Assembly (NCBI GenBank): GCA_023412495.1
Contig: JAEYNP010000119.1
Location: 1-25,981, forward strand
Reading direction: 5' to 3'
Length of the DNA: 25,981 nt
Origin: Pseudomonadota bacterium
GTDB taxonomy: Bacteria; Desulfobacterota; Desulfobulbia; Desulfobulbales; Desulfocapsaceae
Positions 16,843 to 25,871 of the stretch are shown here, one piece after another. The notes below the pieces were generated by a model that was given only the letters and a program-made list of their open reading frames with translations, searched no databases and was not told the origin of the DNA. Position 1 is the stretch's first letter. Each line of letters begins with the position of its first letter. The position numbers and the translations under genes were made by a program.

Positions 16843-16940
16843 ACTAAGCCAAAAAAGTTGTCGATATGCCCTGAGATTTCTTGCATGAACTTCAAAAATC
16901 CCGTTAGGTAGAGAGCCAAAAACAAGCTCGGGGGCTTACC

Positions 16941-18215
16941 GTGACGTTCTTCCTCTACAATATTCTGCAACTGGTCTTTGTACTGGTTTTTTTCCCGTTC
17001 ATCATGCTCTTTGTAGCCGCCCGCGACAAATACCGCGGCCGCATGCCCTCCCGTCTCGGTTTCGGCCTGACGAGCAAGGTCCCCGCCCACCGTCCCTGCG
17101 CTCGCCGCTTCTGGCTCCATGCCCTCTCGGTGGGCGAGGTCACCTCGGCCGTCCCCCTGGTGGCGGGCCTGCGAAAAACCTATCCAGAATGCGTCATCAT
17201 CGTCTCGGTGACCACCGCGACCGGGAGAAAGGTTGCCCAGATGCTGTTGGGCGAGATCGCCGATTGCATCGTCGACGGACCCATCGATCTCCTGCCGGTG
17301 GTACGCCGCTTTGTCAAGCGCATCGCCCCCGACCTCTTCATCCTGGTCGAGACCGACTTCTGGCCTAATCTGCTGCATTGCTTAAAGAAGCAAGGAGTGC
17401 CGACCCTCCTGGTCAATGGCCGGATCTCCCCCCGATCGATAGAGCGGTATCTGCGGCTGCGGTTCTTTTTCCGCTCGATGTTTAAGAGCTTTACCCGACT
17501 TTCCATGCAGACCCGTCGGGATCGCGACAATATGCTGCTCTTTGGCGTGCCCCAGGAACAACTGCCGGTCCTCGGCAACTTGAAGTTCGCGACGCGCGCC
17601 GCAGCCGGAAATCGTCCCGCTTCGGACATCCGGAGCCTGCTGCCGGCCGGGCGGCTGATCTTCATAGCGGGCTCCACTCATCCGGGTGAGGAGCGCATCC
17701 TCATCAAGTGCTACATCGAGGCGAGAAAACCGCACCCGGAACTTTATCTCATGATAGCGCCGCGGGATCCGGGCCGGTCGATCGAAATAGAGACCATCGC
17801 CGCCGAACACAACCTGAAGGTCATGCGGCGCTCGTCAGGCGTCTTCCGGCCCGCCGATTTGCTGCTCATCGATTCCATCGGTGAACTGGTCGATTTTTAT
17901 GGCACGGCGGATGTCGCCTTCGTCGGCGGCAGCCTCACGCCAAACGGCGGCCATAACCCCATCGAACCGGCGGCCATGGGCATCCCGGTTCTTTTCGGCC
18001 CGGACATGACCGATTTCAGGGAAATTGCCGAATCCCTGATCGACGCAGGCGGCGCTCTGCGGGTCGGGGATCTCGGGGAGTTGACCGGAACACTCGTCAA
18101 GCTGCTGAACTCGCCCGACGACCGGCGGAAGACGGGAGAGCAGGCCCGGCAGTGCGTCAATCGGCAGAACGATGTCATCGACAGGCACCTCGAGCTCATC
18201 GACACCCTGTTGTGA
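16941..18215 (+). CDS. waaA: 3-deoxy-D-manno-octulosonic acid (Kdo) transferase
   Basis: A 424-residue glycosyltransferase that adds Kdo from CMP-Kdo to lipid IVA on the inner face of the cytoplasmic membrane, the first step of lipopolysaccharide core assembly. A single N-terminal membrane segment (about residues 5-26) anchors it. The catalytic base region WLHALSVGEV holds Glu66, and LVETDFWPN holds Glu137, both matching conserved acidic residues in Aquifex WaaA. The C-terminal GGSLTPNGGHNPIEPAAMG forms the nucleotide-sugar pocket. Translation appears to start at GTG 16941; there is only a G-rich stretch before it, so initiation may be weak. Its TGA overlaps the GTG start of comEC. Whether one, two or more Kdo units are added cannot be told. 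Confidence 0.93.
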   Translation: MTFFLYNILQLVFVLVFFPFIMLFVAARDKYRGRMPSRLGFGLTSKVPAHRPCARRFWLHALSVGEVTSAVPLVAGLRKTYPECVIIVSVTTATGRKVAQMLLGEIADCIVDGPIDLLPVVRRFVKRIAPDLFILVETDFWPNLLHCLKKQGVPTLLVNGRISPRSIERYLRLRFFFRSMFKSFTRLSMQTRRDRDNMLLFGVPQEQLPVLGNLKFATRAAAGNRPASDIRSLLPAGRLIFIAGSTHPGEERILIKCYIEARKPHPELYLMIAPRDPGRSIEIETIAAEHNLKVMRRSSGVFRPADLLLIDSIGELVDFYGTADVAFVGGSLTPNGGHNPIEPAAMGIPVLFGPDMTDFREIAESLIDAGGALRVGDLGELTGTLVKLLNSPDDRRKTGEQARQCVNRQNDVIDRHLELIDTLL

Positions 18216-20815
18216 GACGTCCGGCCGCCTTTATAGACGATCACCTGCTGGTCTGTCTGGCCCTGGCCTTCATGGCCGGCATCGCCGTCGCACCGCTTGC
18301 CTGGCCGTCACCTTCCGCTATCCGGCAGTTGGGGATCGGCCTCTTCCTGGTTTTTTTCTTCCTGGTCGGGCTATCGATTGGACGCAGGCAGAAGGCAGTC
18401 TTCTGCCTGCTTCTCCCCTTCTTTGCCGGAATCGGTTTTTTTACCACCCAGCTCCACCTGCAGGTACCGCAGCACGAGTCACACATTTTTCACCGCATCG
18501 AGACGAAAACGGAAGCAATCATCATCGGCACCCTTTGTGCGATGCCTACCTTCGACGGCGAATCAAGTCAATTCAGTATCGACACCGAATACCTCCGCCG
18601 AAATGAAGAAGGCGAACTTCAACCGGTAACCGGCACAGTTCTGCTCCGCCTGTCGGATCGTCTTCCCCAAGGCATTGCGCCCGGCGACCGGCTCGTCGTC
18701 CGGGCCACCCTCAAACGCCCGGATGGCGGCAGATCGCCGGGCGCCTTCGACTATGCCAGGTATCTTGCGGAAAAGGACATCTGGATCACCGGCTTCATCC
18801 GTTCCGCCGCGCATCTTCATCAATTGGCGGAGAAACCTTCCTGGCCCCGCACCCTGCGGTATCTTCCCGAAAGATTGCGCGCAGAAATCGGCGAAAGGAT
18901 TGATGCGGCCGTTTCAGGGCCGGCGCGAGGAATCTACCGGGCTATCCTGATAGGCGATTACTCGCAGGTGGACGATGCGACCAAGGAAGCCTTCAAAGGC
19001 AGCGGAACTATGCATATACTCGCGGTTTCCGGCCTGCACATGACTGTTCTCGGGACCTTTATGTATTTCACCATCTACTGGCTGCTCAGCCGGTCGGAAT
19101 GGCTGCTCCTCCGCTACCCGGTGCGCAAGATCACCGCCTTTCTCAGCCTGCCATTTCTGATTTTCTACAGTCTTCTCGCGGGGATAAACACTCCGGTGCT
19201 GCGAGCGGTGATCATGAGCGCTCTGGTGATCGTGGCGCTCTGCACCGATCGCAGGAAATCGCCCTCGACACTTCTCGCCTTTGCTGCCCTGGCGATCCTC
19301 GCCGTCGATCCGCTGCAACTCTTCACCGCCTCCTTCCAGCTCTCCTTTGCAGCCGTCCTTGCCATCCTCTTCCTTTACCCCGCCCTGCAGAAAATCATCC
19401 TGCCCGACGATTCCCGGCCTTCTCCGAGCATCCTCAGGAAAATCTTCAACTGGCTTGTCGCAGGTAGCCTGGTCTCAGTTGTGGCAACGCTAGCTACCGC
19501 ACCGATCATCCTCTATTTCTTCAACAGAATTTCCACCGTCGGAATTATCGCCAATCTGGTGGTCGAGCCGCTTGTCTGCCTGTGGAGTTTTCCGGCTGGA
19601 TTACTCGCAATCTTTCTCATGATCGTTCCCGACTTGAGCAGCCTGTGCCTTGAACTGGGCGCGATGGGGCTGGAGTTGGCGCTGCATGCGGTCGGATTTT
19701 TTTCAGCACTGCCCGGCTCAACTCTTTGGCTGCCTTCCCCTCCTCCGTGGCTGGTGACAGTCTACCTGCTCGCCTTGTTCGTTGTCACTTTCCTGACCGC
19801 AAGAAAGAGCACCGCAATTATCAAGGGCCTGCCGGTGCTTCTCGGGCTGTTCCTGCTTTTGATCCTTGCCCCGCGGCTGCTCTCGCCCAAGCCTCCAGAG
19901 TCCCTGCAGGTGAGCTTCATCGATGTCGGTCAGGGCAGCTCGACGCTGCTGCAATACCCGTCCGGCATGAACATTCTGGTCGACGGCGGCGGCCCCGCCT
20001 ATGGGTCCACGGGGTCTCCGTCCGTCGGTGAACGGGCGATCGCTCCCTTTTTATGGCACAAAGGAATCCTCAAACTGCATGCTGTCGTCATCACCCACCC
20101 GGACGCCGATCACTACAACGGACTTGATTTCATTATCAAGCATTTCTCTCCCGCCGTCATCTGGACAAGAGACACCGTCGGGCACGACAACACCTTTAAA
20201 AACCTCATGAAACTGGCCGCCGGCAAGGACATTCCGATTGTCGTGCCGGCAAATGGTCAACTCCTCGGCGGTGAGGGAGAATACCTGGAATGCCTCGAAA
20301 ACCTGGCAGCCGTGAGTCCGTTCACACATTCCACGAAAGATCGGCAGGACAGCAATAGCGGCCTGGTGTTGAAGGCCTGCAAAAGCGGGGTGTGCACGCT
20401 CCTTCCCGGCGATATCGGCAAGAGTGCGGAAAGATATATGATTGCCCCTGGATATGATCTGGCCGCCGACTTCCTGCTGGCACCCCACCATGGTTCCAAA
20501 ACCTCCAACTCCCCAGAATTCCTCACCGCGGTCTCGCCACGGGTGATCGTGGTATCGGCAGGTCGCGCCGGAGGGGGTCACTTTCCGCACGGAAATCTGG
20601 TGGATGAGTGCGAAAAGCGAAGGATTCCACTTTTTACGACCTCCCGCTGGGGCACGCTCAGTGTTGTAGCCGGACTGGAATCGTATCAACTCTGGGGCTA
20701 TGACCGGCCGAATAACAACCCCTTGAGGCCGTTTCAGCCGGTCCTGCTCCATGAAGTACAGCCACGAGAGTGGAACGGAGAGAAAAGCAGGACCCTTCTC
20801 TCCGGAAGACAGTGA
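18212..20815 (+). CDS. comEC: ComEC/Rec2 DNA-uptake channel protein
   Basis: An 867-residue inner-membrane protein that passes single-stranded DNA into the cytoplasm during natural transformation. Three family parts are visible: an N-terminal DUF4131 region with membrane segments and an OB-like stretch (about 15-190), the multi-helix Competence domain (about 220-500; it holds ILAVSGLHMTVLG), and a C-terminal metallo-beta-lactamase-like domain (about 565-800) with ITHPDADHYNGL, LLPGDIG and APHHGSKTS motifs, likely a nuclease that degrades the other strand. The frame is open further upstream, but GTG 18212 overlaps the waaA stop by 4 bp (GTGA), the usual coupled arrangement, and gives a normal N-terminus. 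No comEA or comF is nearby. The neighbour on the other strand is pilT, also needed for uptake. Confidence 0.92.
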   Translation: MRRPAAFIDDHLLVCLALAFMAGIAVAPLAWPSPSAIRQLGIGLFLVFFFLVGLSIGRRQKAVFCLLLPFFAGIGFFTTQLHLQVPQHESHIFHRIETKTEAIIIGTLCAMPTFDGESSQFSIDTEYLRRNEEGELQPVTGTVLLRLSDRLPQGIAPGDRLVVRATLKRPDGGRSPGAFDYARYLAEKDIWITGFIRSAAHLHQLAEKPSWPRTLRYLPERLRAEIGERIDAAVSGPARGIYRAILIGDYSQVDDATKEAFKGSGTMHILAVSGLHMTVLGTFMYFTIYWLLSRSEWLLLRYPVRKITAFLSLPFLIFYSLLAGINTPVLRAVIMSALVIVALCTDRRKSPSTLLAFAALAILAVDPLQLFTASFQLSFAAVLAILFLYPALQKIILPDDSRPSPSILRKIFNWLVAGSLVSVVATLATAPIILYFFNRISTVGIIANLVVEPLVCLWSFPAGLLAIFLMIVPDLSSLCLELGAMGLELALHAVGFFSALPGSTLWLPSPPPWLVTVYLLALFVVTFLTARKSTAIIKGLPVLLGLFLLLILAPRLLSPKPPESLQVSFIDVGQGSSTLLQYPSGMNILVDGGGPAYGSTGSPSVGERAIAPFLWHKGILKLHAVVITHPDADHYNGLDFIIKHFSPAVIWTRDTVGHDNTFKNLMKLAAGKDIPIVVPANGQLLGGEGEYLECLENLAAVSPFTHSTKDRQDSNSGLVLKACKSGVCTLLPGDIGKSAERYMIAPGYDLAADFLLAPHHGSKTSNSPEFLTAVSPRVIVVSAGRAGGGHFPHGNLVDECEKRRIPLFTTSRWGTLSVVAGLESYQLWGYDRPNNNPLRPFQPVLLHEVQPREWNGEKSRTLLSGRQ
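20776..20804 (+). terminator. hairpin in the end of comEC, possible transcription stop
   Basis: CGGAGAGAA (20776-20784) is complementary to TTCTCTCCG (20796-20804) with an 11-base loop, inside the last codons of comEC. A short T run (GTTTTCT) starts 12 bases later. Only 21 bp separate comEC from the convergent pilT, so this is the likely place for a stop, but the T run is too far away for a standard intrinsic terminator. Confidence 0.35.
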
Positions 20816-20836
20816 GTTTTCTGGCGAAAAATATTG

Positions 20837-21919
20837 CTACACTTCGGTGAAATCGGAAGGCGCTTTTTTCAGGAGCTTGACGAACTTGGCCTTTTCCACG
20901 CAGTTCGAGTAGGCGTCGTTCGGATCGATCATCTTCTTGTCCAGAAGATACATGATGGCATCATCGAGCGTCTGCATCCCGTATTTCTTGCCGGTCTGCA
21001 TGGCGGAGAGGATCTGGAAAGTTTTGCCTTCGCGTATTAGATTGCGCACTGCAGGCGTCGCGATGAGTATTTCCAGGGCGGCGCAGCGTCCCTTGATATC
21101 GACCCTTTTGAAGAGCGTCTGTGAGACCACCGCCTTCAGGGCGTCGGCGAGGGTGGAACGAACCTGCCCCTGCTGGTTGGCGGGAAAGATCTCGATGATA
21201 CGGTCCACGGTCTTCATGGCATTGATGGTATGCAGGGTGCCGAAGACCAGATGTCCGGTCATGGCCGCCTCCATGGCCAGGGCGATGGTCTCCAGGTCGC
21301 GCATCTCACCGACCATAATGATGTCGGGGTCCTCGCGCAGTGCGCCGCGCAGGGCGGCGGCGAAGCTCTTGGTGTGAGTGCCGACTTCGCGATGGTTGAC
21401 GATGCATTTCTGGCTCTTATGGACGAACTCGATGGGGTCCTCGATGGTCAGGATATGGTCCTTGCGGTTTTTGTTGGCCTCATCGACCACGGCGGCAAGC
21501 GTTGTCGACTTGCCGGACCCGGTCGGGCCGGTGACCAGCACCATCCCTTTGGGCAGATGGGCAAGGCGTGAGATGACCGCCGGCAGACCGAGTTGTTCCA
21601 CTGTCATGATCTCACTGGGAATTTCGCGGAAGACCGCGCCGATACCGTATTTCTGCTGAAAAAAATTGCAGCGGTAGCGGGCCAGACCCGGTATTTCATA
21701 ACCAAAATCGATGTCCCCGGTTTCCTCAAAGAGCTTGATTTTCTCTTCCGGACAAATCTCATAGAGCATGGCCCGAAGCTCGTCATTGCCGAGCTTCTTG
21801 AACTTCACCCGCTCCATGTCGCCCCGGATCCGAAGAAGCGGCTGCTGCCCCGACACCATGTGCAAGTCCGAAGCCCCTTCGTCGTTCATCAACTTGAAAA
21901 AACCGTCTATCTGAGCCAT
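20837..21919 (-). CDS. pilT: type IV pilus retraction ATPase PilT
   Basis: A 360-residue hexameric secretion-type ATPase that powers pilus disassembly for twitching and DNA uptake, acting at the cytoplasmic base of the pilus machine. Walker A is GPTGSGKST (131-139), the Asp box TIEDPIEF (158-165), Walker B DPDIIMVGEM (198-207) and the His box TGHLVFGTLHT (221-231). The C-terminal AVRNLIREGKTFQI matches the AIRNLIRE retraction motif of PilT, which favours PilT over the paralogue PilU. GAAGGA precedes ATG 21919. The gene is 213 bp downstream of the TPR/GGDEF-like gene on the same strand and may have its own promoter. No other pilus genes lie in the window. Confidence 0.93.
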   Translation of the reverse strand: MAQIDGFFKLMNDEGASDLHMVSGQQPLLRIRGDMERVKFKKLGNDELRAMLYEICPEEKIKLFEETGDIDFGYEIPGLARYRCNFFQQKYGIGAVFREIPSEIMTVEQLGLPAVISRLAHLPKGMVLVTGPTGSGKSTTLAAVVDEANKNRKDHILTIEDPIEFVHKSQKCIVNHREVGTHTKSFAAALRGALREDPDIIMVGEMRDLETIALAMEAAMTGHLVFGTLHTINAMKTVDRIIEIFPANQQGQVRSTLADALKAVVSQTLFKRVDIKGRCAALEILIATPAVRNLIREGKTFQILSAMQTGKKYGMQTLDDAIMYLLDKKMIDPNDAYSNCVEKAKFVKLLKKAPSDFTEV

Positions 21920-22011
21920 ATCCTTCTCGTTATTCTAAAATTACCCTACCTCAACCACGAGCTTGTCCTGCAGTCTCTCGCGCCATCCCGAAATTTTCCC
22001 GAATCTTCTAG

Positions 22012-22090
22012 CCGACAAGCTCCCCCCTGTCGGACGCATACCTTAGTGTATCTTGTCTTTCAGTTATAAGTCCAGCCTGAAAATTGTTAC
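22012..22090 (-). promoter_or_regulatory. possible pilT promoter and leader hairpin
   Basis: Reading leftward, GTAACA (22090-22085) and TATAAC (22068-22063) are 16 bases apart, a fair sigma-70 match. This would leave a leader of about 135 bases. In it, CCGACA (22012-22017) and TGTCGG (22028-22033) form a stem with a 10-base loop. I see no match to a c-di-GMP riboswitch consensus. The rest of 21920-22132 shows nothing further. Confidence 0.4.
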
Positions 22091-22132
22091 GGTAGGATAT
22101 TTGACTTAAACCTCTGCATGGTTCCGGGATTA

Positions 22133-24307
22133 CTACGGCAACGCATCCTGCAACGGGCTGAGCGTCTTTTCCCGCAACGCCGGCGGCCCGGATTCCTGCG
22201 CGTGGACTTTATCAAGCCAGGCTTTAGCCTTATCCTCTTTCCCCTCCTGCAGGTAGCTTTGAGCCAGCAGGTGTTGGGCCCGGCCCCGCAGCTTACGGTG
22301 GCGCAGGCCTCTATAAAGATTTTTCCTGCTGTCCCGAAACATCCGGCAACGCAGCTGCACTTCGGCCAGGTTCAATCGATAGGCAAGGTTGGCAGGTTCC
22401 AGTTCCACGCTCTTTTTGCAGAGAGCCAGGGCGATATCGTCGCCCTGGCTCTCCTGCAGGTACACCTTGCCAAGGAGGTTCATTGCCCGGTCATCAAATT
22501 CATTGAAGTGCAGGGCCTTTTGCAGAACCGCCATGGCCTGGCGATTATCTCCAATTCCATGATAGGCGCGACCTAGATGAAACAGGACGCGGTCGGCTCG
22601 CTGCTCCCGGGTATGTTGTTGGTACCACGGTAACAGAGAGGCGAGAGATGCCTCATGACGGCCAAGATCGCCGGCCAGGATGCCGAGTTGAAGCTGCAAA
22701 TCATCTTCGAGCCCGCCTACGTCCAGATCCTCGGTGCAGCATGTCCGAGCCCTCTCCAGATAAGCCAGAGCCTCTTCCTGGCGTCCACGGGCCTGTTCTG
22801 CCAGTCCAAGGTTGTACAAGGCCATGAAATTTCGATCATCAAGGGCAAGAGCCCGCTCGAAGCTCTGCATCGCCTGGCCGAGCTTTCCCATCATCGCCAA
22901 AGCGACACCGAGACTGTTGTGAAGATTGACGTTTTGTTCATCGCACTTCAGGCCCCGTCTATACTCCCGCACGGCCTTGGCCAAATCCCCGTCCCCAAAA
23001 TAGATGTCGCCAACGATATTCATGCTCACCGAGTCGAATACAGCGACTTTCGGCTCGTCAAGGAAGGCGGCATGGATGAGGGCCTTGCGACAATTGAAGG
23101 GAATCTCTTTCTTTTGGAAATCCGCAAAGGGATAGCCTGCGACACCCGCAGTGATCCGGCGCCGCAGTTCGGCGTCTTCGATATTGCGGATGCAATCCTT
23201 TGCCCAGGTAAGCGCCTCGTTAGGTCGTACATCATCGAGATACACCAGAACGCCGTCGTGCTCGATAAACACCTTTCCCTTGTCGAGATATGGTTGCAGT
23301 GCCTGGCCGGCCGGTAAATCGCTCTCGCTCTGGAACTGGACAACCGTGAAGGTCACGGCATTCCGCCAGAGACTGCTTAACCGGCCTATCAGCTTTTTGT
23401 CGGGGTGGCGAAGGGAGTGATTTTCGGGGTGGGCCAGCTTTTGGTAATCGCAGAAGCTGAACGGTCCGCGTTTGGCAGCATGACGAAGGGCGGTCCATGC
23501 CTCGTCGAGAAGAAGCCTGCCGCATCGGCCAACGGAGGAGGCTTCTTCTTGTCCGAAATAACTCGAACCGACATGAACTTTGTGACATCCTTCCCTTCTC
23601 AGGTAAGTAACCAAGGCCGACTCGATTTCAGCATTACCTTCCACGAGGTTATCCTGCAAGACCAGCGCGTAAGTGCATTGCCCAAGGTAATGTGGTACGG
23701 CGTCGCTCCGGAAGAAATCGAGAAGCGCTGTCGCACACTTGCGGACGTGCCGCAGGACATATTGGAAGGAATTCCTCTTGGGCGGCAGTTCCACAAGAAT
23801 AAGATGAAATTTTTTAGTCGTGCTGTAGGTGTCCAGGAGAGAGACCAGATTAGTGCTGTTCAACAGGCCCGTCTGAATATCGACACGGGCCTCCTTCAAC
23901 AACAAGAACTCCCTTTCGACGGCCAACCGTTCCTCGCCCAGCCAGTCTTTCCCCACCTTGCGGAGAAAGAGCGGATCTGCCCCGGTAACCAGGGCGACGA
24001 CAGGTTCTCCATCTTTCACCGGAAAAGGAAGCATCATACAGTCCGGATGCACCTCCGGCTGGGCATCCCTCTGAACATTTTGGAAAAGATCCGTCAGCTG
24101 CCTCAGGCTTGTTTGTTTTTGAAAAAAAACTGCAAGATCCTCGGCACCTCGCAAAAAATCCACCCGATGCGCGGTCGGCAGGTGTTTTCTTAGAATATCC
24201 GTAAAGCTGTTGGAAAACCTGGAAAAGTCCTTGACTTGCAGACCCCGGTCAAAGAGGAGCGGAAAAGATTTAAGCAAGCCTTTCACCCCTATTGAAGAAA
24301 TCGTCAA
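22133..24307 (-). CDS. TPR protein with two degenerate GGDEF-like domains
   Basis: About 724 residues, with no single known family I can name. Residues ~30-135 resemble a GAF-like sensor. Residues ~140-285 follow the GGDEF layout: DIQTGLLN (143-150) at the usual D-x-LTGL-x-N position, YLGQCTYALVL (207-217) where the GGDEF loop should be, and EAWTALRHAAKRG near the end. Residues ~315-425 repeat this more loosely (HDGVLVYLDD, RITAGVAGYP, KALIHAAFLDEPKVAVFD). Neither has catalytic residues, so it probably makes no c-di-GMP. Residues ~430-700 are about seven TPR units for protein binding. The start is unsure: TTG 24307, GTG 24286 or TTG 24277, none with a clear ribosome binding site; all overlap the end of selA. 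Cytoplasmic, as no signal or membrane helix is seen. Its position before pilT suggests, but does not show, a link to pili. Confidence 0.7.
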   Translation of the reverse strand: MTISSIGVKGLLKSFPLLFDRGLQVKDFSRFSNSFTDILRKHLPTAHRVDFLRGAEDLAVFFQKQTSLRQLTDLFQNVQRDAQPEVHPDCMMLPFPVKDGEPVVALVTGADPLFLRKVGKDWLGEERLAVEREFLLLKEARVDIQTGLLNSTNLVSLLDTYSTTKKFHLILVELPPKRNSFQYVLRHVRKCATALLDFFRSDAVPHYLGQCTYALVLQDNLVEGNAEIESALVTYLRREGCHKVHVGSSYFGQEEASSVGRCGRLLLDEAWTALRHAAKRGPFSFCDYQKLAHPENHSLRHPDKKLIGRLSSLWRNAVTFTVVQFQSESDLPAGQALQPYLDKGKVFIEHDGVLVYLDDVRPNEALTWAKDCIRNIEDAELRRRITAGVAGYPFADFQKKEIPFNCRKALIHAAFLDEPKVAVFDSVSMNIVGDIYFGDGDLAKAVREYRRGLKCDEQNVNLHNSLGVALAMMGKLGQAMQSFERALALDDRNFMALYNLGLAEQARGRQEEALAYLERARTCCTEDLDVGGLEDDLQLQLGILAGDLGRHEASLASLLPWYQQHTREQRADRVLFHLGRAYHGIGDNRQAMAVLQKALHFNEFDDRAMNLLGKVYLQESQGDDIALALCKKSVELEPANLAYRLNLAEVQLRCRMFRDSRKNLYRGLRHRKLRGRAQHLLAQSYLQEGKEDKAKAWLDKVHAQESGPPALREKTLSPLQDALP

Positions 24308-25682
24308 GCAAGGTTACCAATTCGCCGATCTCGACGTCCTGGATTGTCCGGACGTCGAGCAGAAACCTTTCGTTTTCGATCCTGCCGATGATTGGAATCG
24401 GAAGTCTCCGCAGCCCCTGCTCCAGGGCGCTGAGTTTCAACGTCAGGGGCTGCAGATCGATCGCCCAGCTGTCGATATTGAACTCGGGTAAGGCGCCGCC
24501 GCCTACCCGCGAAATGGTGGGGACGATCTGCACCCGGCAGACTTCCGATATCTTCTTCTTCAATGAGCGGACGATACGCCGGGCGCGCTTTTGCAGATCC
24601 TCGCCGGCAATTGTCAGCATCGCCAACGTCGGAATGTTCCTCAGTGCCGCTTCGGTATCGAAATACTCACGAAGTACACTTTCCAAGGCCGCCAGGGTGA
24701 ACTTATCGATGCGCAGGGCACGGTTCAGAGGATTTTTCTTGATCCTGGCGATGGCGTCTTTTTTCCCGAGAATTATTCCCGCCTGAGGGCCGCCCAGGAG
24801 TTTGTCCCCGCTGAAGGTTACCACGTCAACTCCGGCTTGGACTATTTCATAGACAGTGGGCTCCTTGGGGAAGCCGAACCGGGAAAAATCGATCAGGCTG
24901 CCGCTGCCGAGATCCTCCATAGTGATCAGATCGTTTTCCCGAGCGAGAGCCACCATCTCCTCGGCCGAAACTTCCGAAGTGAAACCGATAATCCTGAAAT
25001 TCGAAGTATGCACGCGGAGCAGCATCGCCGTCTCAGGCCTGATCGCCTGTTGGTAATCAAAGAGATGCGTCCGGTTGGTCGCGCCGACCTCGACGAGCCT
25101 GGCGCCGCTTTTTGCCATAACCTCGGGAATCCGGAAGGATCCTCCTATCTCAACCAACTGCCCGCGAGAGACAATGACTTCCCGGTCCTTGGCGAGGGTA
25201 TCCAGGGCAAGCAGGACCGCGGCCGCGTTGTTGTTCACGACCAGTGCGGCCTCCGCCCCGGTGAGTTCACAGAGCAGGCCCTCAACGAGGCTGTAGCGGC
25301 TGCCGCGTTTGCCGGTTTCCAGATCAAACTCGAGGTTCGAATAGTATCCACCTGCCTCCAACAGCCTTTGGGTGGTTGCAGGGGAAAGAACAGACCGGCC
25401 GAGGTTGGTGTGAATAACAACACCCGTGCCGTTGATCACCCTCCGGAGGTGAGGAGACATCTTTTTTGCTATTCCTTTCCGGAAAACTTCAAACCACTCG
25501 GACTCGGATCTGCTGATGGAAGAAGTTCCCTGAATGATTCTCTCTCGCTCCTCTTCAATGGCAGCTTTCACCACATTCTTCATTATCTTCTGGGGAGCGA
25601 CAACTTCCGGATCGTTTTTCAAGATACCCAAGCACTCGTCTACCTTCGGTAATTTCTTCAAGAGTCGTTTCTTATCTTCCAT
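24270..25682 (-). CDS. selA: L-seryl-tRNA(Sec) selenium transferase
   Basis: A 470-residue PLP enzyme that converts Ser-tRNA(Sec) to Sec-tRNA(Sec) using selenophosphate, forming a large ring in the cytoplasm. The N-terminal helical part (LLKKLPKVDECL) binds the tRNA. Then comes the core: RVINGTGVVIHTNLGRSVLS (81-100), NNNAAAVLLAL, and FSGDKLLGGPQAG, where Lys294 should hold PLP (Lys295 in E. coli). Length is near the E. coli value of 463. ATG 25682 gives the family N-terminus; an in-frame ATG at 25712 adds ten residues and has a closer GAGG, so it remains possible. selB and the tRNA(Sec) gene are not in the window. It is the first gene of the leftward set and overlaps the next by up to 38 bp. 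Confidence 0.95.
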   Translation of the reverse strand: MEDKKRLLKKLPKVDECLGILKNDPEVVAPQKIMKNVVKAAIEEERERIIQGTSSISRSESEWFEVFRKGIAKKMSPHLRRVINGTGVVIHTNLGRSVLSPATTQRLLEAGGYYSNLEFDLETGKRGSRYSLVEGLLCELTGAEAALVVNNNAAAVLLALDTLAKDREVIVSRGQLVEIGGSFRIPEVMAKSGARLVEVGATNRTHLFDYQQAIRPETAMLLRVHTSNFRIIGFTSEVSAEEMVALARENDLITMEDLGSGSLIDFSRFGFPKEPTVYEIVQAGVDVVTFSGDKLLGGPQAGIILGKKDAIARIKKNPLNRALRIDKFTLAALESVLREYFDTEAALRNIPTLAMLTIAGEDLQKRARRIVRSLKKKISEVCRVQIVPTISRVGGGALPEFNIDSWAIDLQPLTLKLSALEQGLRRLPIPIIGRIENERFLLDVRTIQDVEIGELVTLLDDFFNRGERLA

Positions 25683-25760
25683 GGTCGTAGTTAAACTAAG
25701 GGAACAGGGCATAACCTCGGTTGAGCTTCTGAGTGATTAGCACAGAGCTTGCAACAATTC

Positions 25761-25789
25761 CATATAAATTCATTTGATTATGAAGCCAA
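25761..25789 (-). promoter_or_regulatory. probable selA promoter
   Basis: Reading leftward, TTGGCT (25789-25784) and TATATG (25766-25761) are exactly 17 bases apart in an AT-rich stretch, about 50 bases upstream of the longer selA start and 80 bases upstream of the shorter one. Confidence 0.5.
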
Positions 25790-25813
25790 TATTGCCATGT
25801 TATCCGATTGTTC

Positions 25814-25871
25814 TTTTGCCCTGCACTATTTTTCCCGGGTGCACAATTTTTCCCCTTGACTGATCTTTCCC
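25814..25871 (+). repeat. spaced repeats ending in TTTnCCC upstream of a rightward promoter
   Basis: TGCACTATTTTTCCC (25822-25836) and TGCACAATTTTTCCC (25840-25854) match at 14 of 15 positions with an 18-bp period. Weaker copies flank them: TTTTGCCC (25814-25821) and CTTTCCC (25865-25871). The CCC ends are 15, 18 and 17 bases apart, so the copies are not evenly phased. They lie between the leftward selA promoter and a rightward promoter and may be regulator sites for either. Confidence 0.5.

Noticed and set aside
21940..21999. Sigma-54 promoter before pilT
   Set aside because: A TGGC...TGCA pair exists on the minus strand, but the GG-GC spacing is 11 rather than 10.
21920..22132. c-di-GMP riboswitch in the pilT leader
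   Set aside because: A hairpin is present, but I could not find the conserved core of the known c-di-GMP riboswitch classes.
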